Assembly: GCA_026826555.1 (NCBI GenBank)
Contig: JAKSZT010017954.1
Span: 5,670,642 to 5,734,641 of the forward strand
Length of the DNA: 64,000 bases
Source: Tolypeutes matacus
Taxonomy: Eukaryota; Chordata; Mammalia; Cingulata; Chlamyphoridae
Direction of reading: 5' to 3'
The notes under the pieces were generated by a model. It was not told the DNA's origin, searched no databases, and was given only the letters and a program-made list of their open reading frames with translations. Below are positions 55,559 through 64,000 of the stretch, piece by piece. How positions within the stretch are numbered: position 1 is the first letter of the stretch; each line of letters begins with the position of its first letter. Position numbers and translations under genes: made by a program.

Positions 55559-56432
55559 AGATGCCGCATGCACACACTTCCAGCACACCCCACCCACAGT
55601 AATGTATGAGTAAATGGGAAAACCTTGACATTTCATTATGTCATGTTTCACTAAATCTTGTTTTTCAATTAGGAGAGTGCATTTTGCACATATTAAGTAT
55701 CATGTGATATAGGTCAAGTCCCACCATTGAAAATGCACAAATAATTATATGACACCAGAATTCTGCTGTATCAAATAGTTTCAAATAGGGAGACAATAGG
55801 CATGGGACTTTTAGTTCCCAGTTATGTGGGGATTCTGTTGCAACCCCTTTTGTGAACTTGACCTGTGTCCGCTTTAATGAATTTTTAAGCTATCCTCCTT
55901 CAGGCTGCCAATTACAGTCAATTTTCACTCATCTGAAAATCATAAACAGTAAATTAAGTTGAACATTACTCATTTAATATTTCCCTATGGGCTTTCCGTT
56001 TTCCCTCCCCCAAATTAAGAAGACCCTATTGAGAATGTAAATATGAACTTTCAGGCCATTTAATCAAAGGAGTACAAGCTATTTAAAATTTATTTTTCTA
56101 AACTTCATTTCTATCCCAAGGCCCCATTTTTTCCTAGAGCTGAAAACTTAATCTTGACAACACCTGGCAAACCCAGTTAAATTAGGGTTCTGCTTTTCTG
56201 CCCCCAGCCCGGTTCCTTTGTTATGGCATTGAAGCTCTGGTCCTTCGCTACTGTTAGATTTGTGAAGTCACCTTTCAAGGGGAGGCATCTCTAAAAGCCT
56301 CGGGTTTGGTCATCCTTCCAACTGACATCTGCTGAGATGCCCCTGTCACTGCCCGGCCTCAGACATGGCCTGCTATCAGTCAGGATCATTCCATCACATA
56401 TAGCTATTGTCCTGACTTGCAGTGAGGACAAT
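55559..56432. other. Unassigned DNA, AT-rich core may be constrained
   Basis: Bases 55870-56110 carry several TAAT/ATTA homeodomain-type cores and lack recognised repeats. A conserved non-coding element is possible but unproven. Confidence 0.35.
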
Positions 56433-56590
56433 CAGTGGTTCTCAGAGTATGGCCCTAGTTGGCCCTAGATGGTCTTGTTAGAAATACAAATCTCAAACTC
56501 CACCCGGGACAACTGAATCAGAAAGAGCAACCTGTACTCTAACGAACCTTCCAGGTGATTCTGAAACACGCTGGAGTTCGAGAACAACTG
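56433..56590 (+). mobile_element. MER5-type hAT MITE
   Basis: CAGTGGTTCTCAGAG start, CTTGTTAGAAATACAAATCTC, AACTGAATCAGAAAGAG, CCAGGTGATTCTGAAACACGC and GAGTTCGAGAACAACTG end. No duplication found. Confidence 0.85.
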
Positions 56591-57149
56591 AAAGGACGTT
56601 TATTTGTTTCACAAAACACGAAGTCTGGAGGTTAGTGGCTGCCGTTTAGTGACCTCTTGACCTCTCCCAGCTGCAGGGAGAGCCGAGAAAATGCTGTTAA
56701 CACTTTCGGGCTCTGGGGTGGCATGGGAAATAGGGCTGGCAGTGGCTGCCGACTCAGCCACCCATCACTATTCGCCTCGGGAAGGTTGTCTCAGCACCCC
56801 TGCTGATGGTCTACTAACAGCCCCCACTCAGCTACCTGCTACCCTGCCCCTGGAGTCCTGAAGCTTCTGCTGCTCTCTCCTTGCTGGTTCAGGGCTATGG
56901 GGCACTTGGTTTATGTTCCCCAGACTCCTCTTGCAGCTGTTTCTGCCTCACTCCATGGAAAACTGCAAAACAGCTGCCTCTCTGTGTTCAGGGACTCAAA
57001 CTTACCCCGGGAGTTCTGTCCCCCACCTACCTTTGGCAGGAGGGCTGTGAAAAGGCAGGGTGTAGTACTGGCCCCTCTCTTGCTACCTGACAAACTGTCC
57101 TCTCCCCATCCCAGGGAGAATTCTCTTTTTAAAATCCCATCTTATAACC
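56591..57149. other. Unassigned DNA
   Basis: Balanced composition and no named repeat. Short overlapping frames only. Confidence 0.4.
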
Positions 57150-57525
57150 ATACTTAATGTGGTTACATAAGTGAATATTCTTGTTCTTAGGAAATACACG
57201 TGGAAATATTAAATGTTCAAGAAGCACAATGTATGCAATCTATTCTCAAGTGCTTAAAATATAGATGATAGATGTTAGATATAGATAGATGACTGATAAA
57301 TGATATATAGATAGATGGATGATAGATGTAGAGAGATAGATGATTGATAGATGAGAGAGAGTGCATGCAAATTTGGCAAAAAATTAAAAATTGATAAACC
57401 TGGGTATTTGGATAGAAGCCTATTGGAGTTTTATGTATTGTTTTTGTAATATTTTTGCAACTTTCCTGTCCGTTTGGAATTATTTCAAAATAAAAAGTTA
57501 AAAAAGAAACAAAAAAAAAATCTCA
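57150..57525 (+). repeat. L1M 3' UTR with GATA tract
   Basis: TTGTTCTTAGGAAATACACG, a GATA/GATG tract at 57262-57355, then AATTTGGCAAAAAATTAAAAATTG and GGAATTATTTCAAAATAAAAAG. Same subfamily layout as 19050-19380. Confidence 0.8.
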
Positions 57526-57989
57526 TCTTGCATAGAAAAAACAACAATGGGGTAAATATGAGACTTCACGCTGCCTACTGTGCCGAGAAGGTGATGCTCT
57601 GGGGTACACTATGTATTCTCCAACATCTCTCTGACTTCCGCCAGGAACACATCCTAAAAGCCAAGATTTTGAAGCCCTTTTTCTCTGACTCCATTCTTGA
57701 AGCAATGGAGGCCTCAAGGATAATGTTCTGTAGGAGGTGGGGGTGGAGGGAGGGGAACAGAGTAAGAAAGAGCAAGAGAGGGCGGGGAACACTGAATACT
57801 TGGCAGTATCCTGTCAAATCCAGAATGACTTCATAAACACTAGCTGCTGTTTTCAAAAAAACATCCTTGGAAGGCAATATTGTACAGATGTTGGAGTGTG
57901 TTGGTGGGGGGTGTCTCCCATAATGCTCTGCCTACAAGGTCCAAAATAGCAGTATGCAAAGGCAATCTCTCTCAAACCCAGTTATTTTG
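57526..57989. other. Unassigned DNA
   Basis: No named repeat. A 120-codon frame (57474-57836 plus) starts inside the L1M tail and has no recognisable domain. Confidence 0.4.
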
Positions 57990-58170
57990 AGAGGAAAACT
58001 GATGGAGTGGAAGGAACAGTGGAGTAAGAATCCAAAGAATCAGGTCCTCTATCCAGATCTCTCGCTTCCTGACTGGGTAATCACAGCCAAGTCACTTAAT
58101 CGTTGAGTCTTGTATGAGGTAAACTATAAAGTGGGAACGAAAGCACCTGCTCTGCCTACCTGGTGTGTAT
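57990..58170 (+). repeat. MIR SINE
   Basis: GGAAGGAACAGTGGAGTAAG, AAAGAATCAGGTCCTC and CACAGCCAAGTCACTTAATCG are MIR landmarks. Confidence 0.7.
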
Positions 58171-58439
58171 TTTCATATCCATTTTGGAAATACTGGTTGT
58201 AAGGAACAAATGGACACATCAAATTACTTTGAAATAAAGCAATAATAATACAAATGAACAGTCATATAAATACATTATTTTCTGTCTTGTAGACCAAGAA
58301 GGGGAACTCATTGTTGCCTGAATAAAACCAGTTTTTTTATACATAGGCAAATTAAATTCCAGAAGTGTTTCTAGATTTACCCTATGACTGTCTCTTCAGA
58401 TGGTTCAAACAGCTCAGAGAAACGAGACAACAAAAATGT
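58171..58439. other. Unassigned spacer
   Basis: AT-rich. No gene seen. Confidence 0.4.
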
Positions 58440-59690
58440 TTGTTCCTCCAACTCAGTTGGTTATATTAGGTCAAAGATACCCTCCCTGAGTTTCTGTCTG
58501 CTTTATCTATCAATTACCCAAAGAGGGATGCTGAAGTCTCCAACTATAATAGTGGATTTATCTGTTTCTCCTTTCAGTTCTATCAGTTTTTGCCTCCCAT
58601 ATTTTGACACTCTGTTATTAGGTACATACACATTTAAAGTTGTTACATCTTCTTGGAGAATTGACCCCTCTGTCATTATGTAATGCCCCTTTTTATCCCT
58701 GGTAATTTTCCTTGCTCTAAAGTCTGCTTTGTCTGAAATTAATACAGCTACTCTGGCTTTCTTTTGACTAGTGTTAGCATGATCTTGAATAGAAAAAACA
58801 TCTATATTTCTCCATCTTTTTACTTTTAAGTTATCTGAATCTTTATATTTAAAATGAGTTTCTTGTAAACAACATATAGCTGGGTCTTGTTTCTCAATCC
58901 AGCCTGACAACCTTTGTCTTTTCACTAGTGTTTTTATACCATTTACATTTAAAATGATTATTACGTAGTTGACTTAATATTGACCATGTTTGTAACTGTT
59001 TGCATTCATCTGTTCTTTGTTTCTTTTTTTTTTTTTTAACTTTTTCTTGTTCTTTTTTCCCTTTTTTCTCCCCTCTTTTTCTGTCTTTTCTGGTTTTAAC
59101 TGAACATTTCATATGATTCCATTTCATCTCCTTTCTAGATATTCTATGAAGTATAATAATCAGATATTATACTTCTTTAAAAAAATTTTGTGGCTGCCCT
59201 AGAGTTCCCAAAAACAGTTTTAACTAATCTGGGTTCATCTCCAGATAACACTACACCACTTCCCGTGTGGTACAGGCTACTTGTAAAAGTGTGTCTGCAA
59301 TTCATCCCTCCCATATCTTCTGATGCTGCTGTTGTCCATTTCACCTATCTGGATGCTATAATCTCCTAATACAGGAATTCCTCACTCTCAGGCATGTCCA
59401 CACACAGCCTGGCAGGAGGTCAAAATTACCACTGACATGTTCCTACCATTTTATGGCTCCGTTGGCTTCTTCTCCAGCAGGCTGATCTCAGCTGTGACTC
59501 TCTGGATTCACTAGATTTCAGGATGGTGGTTTGCCCTGCCCCTTCTGTTCTCTGAGGGATCCAAGAAGAGTCATTGATTTTCAGTTTGCTCAATTTTTTT
59601 CTTGTTAATAATGGGACTGTCAACGTCCAAGGTCTTTACCTGTCTGTGCTGAAACTGGGAGAAATCCAGCAGGTTCTTTTATTATGGAGA
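58440..59690 (-). repeat. L1M fragment, minus strand
   Basis: Contains the ORF2 start (about 58480-58960) and, to the right, inter-ORF and ORF1-end sequence such as TGGCTGCCCTAGAGTTCCC and AAGAGTCATTGATTTTCAGTTTG. The 5' UTR and the rest of ORF2 are absent. Confidence 0.8.
58480..58960 (-). pseudogene. L1 ORF2 endonuclease fragment
   Basis: A 140-codon stretch (58503-58925) reads as the N-terminal L1 endonuclease: WIEKQDPAICCLQETHF with the catalytic Glu of QETH kept, then GHYIMTEGSILQEDVTTLNV, then VGDFSIPL with Ser where live L1 has Asn. The frame stops soon after. It is the cleanest L1 coding remnant in the window, but it is only a fragment. Confidence 0.88.
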
Positions 59691-60444
59691 TTATAGTTGT
59701 GTTCCCGTTTTTCAAAAGCATCCAGCCTTCAGCTCAGTCATGCTTCCTTCCAGCTGGCCACTTCTAGACTAAAAGCTGGAAGAGATCATGCAATCCTCCA
59801 ACCTGAGGAGGGAGTTCTTAGAATCCCTTGTGCAAAGGGTTCCACGAGATCTCGCACAAAGCAGGAGATCACTTCAAAGTCCCTGCCCTGAGCTACCTTG
59901 CCATCTTAGTGACTCTGGTGTCATAGTTCCAGGACATGACTGCTGCCTTTCGGTCCAGAAGTCTCACCTGCCTACCGTAAGCCAGGATTGCAATGCACAA
60001 GCTTTTCTCCCAGGTGATCACTGTTAATTGCACTCTCAGTCAATAGCTCAGCAGAATTAACCTGCTCTCTCCAAAAACAAAAAACAAAAACAAAAACAAA
60101 AAAAAAAAAAAACCAGGGATTTGATGATAATATGCACTTTAAAAACACTTAAGCAAATTGTTGGTTTAAAAAAAGAAGAGTTCTGATTTCTCTAGAACTC
60201 TATCAAGCTGATCTCCCTAACTGGCAGCTCCACAAAATGAGAACCAATGCCCGCACTGCTGACCCGCAGCACTACAAAATCCTGGAGAGCTTTTGAATCA
60301 TCCAAGAAAGATTAAATTATGCTCAGTAGTGCTTTCGTGTTAAGTGCACTGTATAATATATTCCACATTTGATCATTCCCATGAGGCCCAAGGTGATTCT
60401 CTTATTGCCCAGGATCCAACTCATTTTCGTTTAATTTGAATCAC
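59691..60444. other. Unassigned DNA with A-rich (CAAAAA)n
   Basis: A CAAAAA-type repeat and A run lie at about 60074-60112. The left part may still be L1 5' sequence. I cannot assign it. Confidence 0.35.
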
Positions 60445-60990
60445 AAAGGTTTACTAAACACCTACTGCACATCCTGTACTATGGTACGCGCTCAAAGGAA
60501 TATTCCATTTATTCAGGGAGCTGACAATTTCATGGTGAAGGGAAAACAAACAGGCAAACAAACAAAACAAATAATACATACCTTATAACCCCAGCACCCA
60601 ACGCAGGGCAGAGGTTGATTAAATGACCTACAGACAAAGTACTATAAAGGCACAGAGGTGAAAGTCATCAGAGAATGTGACACAGAGAAGAGATATTTGA
60701 GCTCAGCTACGGAAGATTCTCAGGATTCTGGCAGGCAATAAAGTAGAGGAAAGTATTTCAGCAAAAGAGAACATGATGAGAACTTTCAGGAAATGGAGAA
60801 AAGTCTTATATTTCTGGAATATGTGGGTGGAAAATGCCAGGAAATGGTGCTGGAAAATGAAATCATAGAGCGCTTTGAATGTCATGCTGAGTAATTTGAT
60901 CTTTTTTTCCTGTAGGCAACAGGACATTAGCAAGTTTCTCGAGTAGAAGAGTGGCATGGTCAGATTTGCTTTAGAAAGATCGTTCCATAA
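60445..60990 (-). repeat. L2 LINE, minus strand
   Basis: TTTACTAAACACCTACTGCAC, GGGAGCTGACAATTTCATGG, GCGCTTTGAATGTCATGCTGAG, TCCTGTAGGCAACAGGA and GTGGCATGGTCAGATTTGC follow L2 in reverse complement from its 3' end inward. Confidence 0.72.
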
Positions 60991-61214
60991 GCCCTGGGGA
61001 AGGTGGATTAGGGTGAGGGGAAGATGGGGGACACATGGCCAGTTAGAAAGTTATTATATAAGTTCAAGCAAGAGATAATGTACAGCTATATAATGGAAAG
61101 TGGAAATTATAGACTGCTTCAAGAGATATTACAGAAGTATTTTTAATAGCACTTGGCAATCAATTAGATATAAGAGGCAGGAGTTGAAGATGACTCCTGA
61201 GGTGTTTTGCAAAA
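60991..61214. other. Unassigned spacer
   Basis: No gene or named repeat. Confidence 0.4.
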
Positions 61215-61695
61215 AGTTACAGTTCTCCACTCCACTGGTTACAAAAGTTACAGTATATCCACACCCTTTGCAGTATGACTTTGCAGCTCCTGCTATCAAG
61301 GGGTGGAATCTCTTTCTCTACCTTTTGAAACTGGGCTGGCCCTTCACCTGCTCTGGTCAATAGAATATGATAGAAGTGATGTTATCCTAGTCCTGAGCCT
61401 AGGTCTCAAGAGGCTCTGTAGGCATTTACTTGCTCTTTGGATTGCTGCCCAGCTGCAGTGTGAACAAGTCAAGCCAGCCAGCTAAAGGATGAGAGACTGT
61501 AGAAGCTGAGTCCTAACCAAACCAGCTAGCCCCTGCCAAACCTAGCAGCTAGCTGATCATTCCTAAGTGAATCCGGCTGAGATCAGAAAAGTCAAGTCCA
61601 ACACAAATTACCAACCCAGAGAATCCTAAGTTAAATAATAGGTCGTTTGGAGCCACTAAACCTTGGAATGGTTTCTTACACAGCAAAAGCTGACT
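61215..61695 (+). repeat. Old LTR-like repeat (MLT1 type possible)
   Basis: AAGGGGTGGAATCTCTTTCTC, CTGGTCAATAGAATATG, GGAGCCACTAAACCTTGGAATGG and CAGCAAAAGCTGACTGATAC follow a common mammalian MaLR-like LTR pattern. Boundaries are approximate. Confidence 0.5.
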
Positions 61696-62175
61696 GATAC
61701 ATCTCCAAATTTCTAGCCAAGGCAATTGAACAAAGATGGGGGAGGATGAGGAAGACTAGGGAGCTGGAAGAAGATAATTCATTTGTTTGGGAATATTTAA
61801 GAAATGAATATATTTAATCTCTGGCCTTGCTGAATAGCAGACTTGTTCTAGTAATGTAAACAGAGAAAACTATAAATTTTGAGCATTTTTATAGTCATCA
61901 GGATTCATACAAAGGTCAAAAATGAACCGTAGAGTTGCAATCAGTTCATAACTGAAAGAATTCCAGACCAGACCTTTGTTTCCCTAGCTGAAATGGGATG
62001 GGGGAGTGGGGGGAGGAGTTATAATATCTTTTGCCATCTCTTGCCTTCCTGTGGACCTGTTAGGCTGAAGTCAATGGGCCTGAATACATCCCAGCTCTAC
62101 ACTGCTTGGGAGCTAAGCCAACATTGACCTATTAGGTGGCTGTGGAGGGACAGGATGTTGAAATCAGGTAACTTA
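61696..62175. other. Unassigned DNA
   Basis: AT-rich. No gene or named repeat. Confidence 0.4.
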
Positions 62176-62561
62176 GTCTGGGTTCCCCCAGTGACAGGCC
62201 CTGAGACAAGGATTTGAATAGATGTGATTTATTTAGGTGACCTCAGGAAGCCCTGGTAGGGGAAGTGAGGCAGGGAAAGAGAGGAAGCCAACAGAGTGTG
62301 TGTTATCAAGCAAATTACCACTTTGCACAACTGAAGCTTCAGAGTAGCTCTGGGAGACATCTCAGCTTTATCCCACCGGAGGGAGGGAGGATGGGGGTGG
62401 TTATCTGTCAGTCGTGGGAAGGGGAAGTGATAACTTCCTAGCCCTTCTGACCTGCTCAACACATGGGCAGGGAGGGCTCCAGCTGCTCCAACTACTGCCT
62501 AGACTGCTGCCCAAATGGGTAAGCCTCGGGCCACGGAGTACAGGTACTTGCACTTGGGGCC
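62176..62561. repeat. Possible old LTR-like repeat, class unknown
   Basis: GGGTTCCCCCAGTGACAGGCC and GATGTGATTTATTTAGGTG with AAGTGAGGCAGGGAAAGAG suggest an old LTR, into whose right part the LTR at 62562 inserted. The family is not identified. Confidence 0.3.
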
Positions 62562-63111
62562 TGTGGCAGTTTGACATAGTTATGAATTCCAAAAATAGAT
62601 ATTGGATTATGTTTGTAAACTCGTCTGTTGTGATTAGGGCTTTGATTGGGCCATGTCAGTAGGGCGTTGAGTCCCTGCCCCTTGGTGGGCAGGGACTCAC
62701 AGATAAAAGACATGGCAGAGGGCAGTGTTGGAGTTTTGAGGCTGAGTTTTTTAGCTGGAGCCCCGGGTAGTAAGCACCCAGAGGAGCTTGGACATGAGGA
62801 GGGAGAGAAGGCCCCAGGAAAAGAGATGAGCCATTCACCTGATAGTCTACAGCTGGCCTTGTGGAGCAAGCACAGCAGCTGAGTGTGGAAAGAAATGGAG
62901 CCCTGGAAGAGAGGAACCAAAGAAGACTGGACTCTTGGCAGATGTTGGCAGCCATCTTGCTCCAACACATGGCAACAGACTTTGGTGAGGGAAGTTACTT
63001 ATACTTTATGTCCTAGGAACTGAGAAAGCTTCTACCCCAAATAAATACCCTTTATAAAAGCCAACAGATTTCTGGTATTTTGAATCAGCACCCCTTTGGC
63101 TGACTAACACA
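62562..63111 (+). repeat. Solo LTR, second xenarthran LTR family
   Basis: TGTGGCAGTTTGACATAG to TTGGCTGACTAACACA. Perfect 5-bp duplication GGGCC (62557-62561, 63112-63116). Same family and strand as 51863-52503 but with a different duplication, so a separate insertion. Confidence 0.94.
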
Positions 63112-64000
63112 GGGCCAAAGTGAACAGAAATACTGAAGTCTGAGGAGGTATGGGCAATGCATCAACTGTCTCTTACACCTGGCAAAAAAGGACTGGGGTT
63201 TGGATAAGGAATCAGAGCAAGGAGGAGGGAATTGTCACTGGAAGATGGAGATACACTGTCCAGAGGAACATGGCAAACTCCAGCTCCATTTGTAGAACTC
63301 ATACACTGACATGAACAAAGAAACTAAAGTCCCCAGGCAGCTGTAATGTATGTTAGGCACACATGTACACACAGACATGTACACATCAGAAGTGAATGCG
63401 GCAGGCAGTCTGGCACCCTAAGCCCAGCGTGCAAGTGCTTACCCATGTGCCTCTCCACTCGCCTTCTCCCCAACCCCCACTGTCCTTGCCCCTCTAGGAG
63501 CTCAGTGCTGATTTGTTGATCAACAGTGGGCTTTCCTCATTAGGACCAGACCCCTCCTTGAATGCCAGCCAGCTTGGCTGCATCCTGCCCTCCCTGCCAA
63601 ACTTGCCAGACCTGGGTTTAAGAGATCAGGATGCTGTCCTGAAAGCCTTGGCCACTGCCTAGAGCCCTGCTGAGATGGGACAGGTCATTTATAAACAAAG
63701 CCCTGCCACTCACCCAATCTTAAGAAATGTCACCCTCCAAAGATCCCTACTGCAGCCTCACAGTCCCTGCCTGGGATTCTCTGCATGGTGCCAGAGTTCA
63801 CCCATGGCCTTGGGCTCTTTCCCCTTCCCCCATCCCCATCCCATTGTGGTGCCAGTCCTTCATTTGGATTAATTCAACACCCCTAACTTGCCCTCCCAAA
63901 GGGCTCCACTTCTTCCCTCTCCAATGTGGCTTTCTTTGCAGAGGAGCAGCATCCATTCGTGTGGGGGCGGGGAGTGGGGGGATCTTTCATCCCTTCAGCC
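63112..64000. other. Unassigned DNA
   Basis: No gene or named repeat. Composition is C-rich toward the end. It may extend into something recognisable beyond the window. Confidence 0.4.

Noticed and set aside
62492..62968. 158-codon minus-strand frame
   Set aside because: It lies antisense within an LTR and its flank, and a related antisense frame appears in the sister LTR at 51953-52219. An LTR by-product.
51863..63111. Complete 11-kb provirus bounded by the two related LTRs
   Set aside because: Each LTR has its own different 5-bp duplication, and the DNA between is L2, CR1/L3, SINE, MIR and antisense L1 with no retroviral genes.

Overview
This window looks like mammalian nuclear DNA with no supportable protein-coding gene. 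Repeats of every age class fill it, and the open frames are short, have no recognisable domains outside transposon fossils, and often run across transposons. Short elements with a tRNA-Ala-like head, an internal A box (TGGCTCA...) and B box (GGTTCRATTCC), plus an ATAAATAAATAAA-type tail, match the DAS SINEs known from Xenarthra. I infer an armadillo (Dasypus) or a close xenarthran relative. The segment is most likely intergenic or lies inside a very large intron.

Layout. 0-5 kb: an old L1 piece, an MLT2-type LTR with a perfect target duplication, a 34-nt fragment of U2 snRNA inserted by retroposition, then an L2 broken by a dimeric SINE and two LTRs. 5-14 kb: L1M 3' ends, L2, one xenarthran LTR, three DAS-type SINEs and MIRs. 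14-19.4 kb: an L2 on the minus strand carrying a tRNA-Ala-like SINE, then a 4.4-kb dead L1 whose ORF2 is split by a 448-bp SINE. 19.4-29 kb: mostly unassigned single-copy-looking DNA with a few MIR, L2 and LTR pieces. 29-41.6 kb: dense insertions, including four copies of one xenarthran LTR family, dimeric SINEs, CR1/L3 fossils, three hAT-type MITEs and a 5'-truncated L1 with a 15-bp duplication. 41.6-51 kb: unassigned DNA, GATA microsatellites, L2, MIR and one more hAT element. 51-64 kb: an L2 split by LTRs, CR1/L3, further L2, a young SINE, L1 pieces on both strands and a second copy of the LTR found at 51.9 kb.

Nothing here works as an operon or pathway. The elements relate through insertion history: L1 machinery appears to have mobilised the SINEs and the U2 fragment, since several lie at TT/AAAA-type sites. 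LTRs carry 5-bp duplications and hAT elements 8-bp ones, so many boundaries can be set to the base. A few unassigned stretches carry clustered E-box, octamer or homeobox-like motifs and are weak enhancer candidates. I did not find a novel multi-gene system. Family names are from memory of consensus sequences and were not checked by database search.
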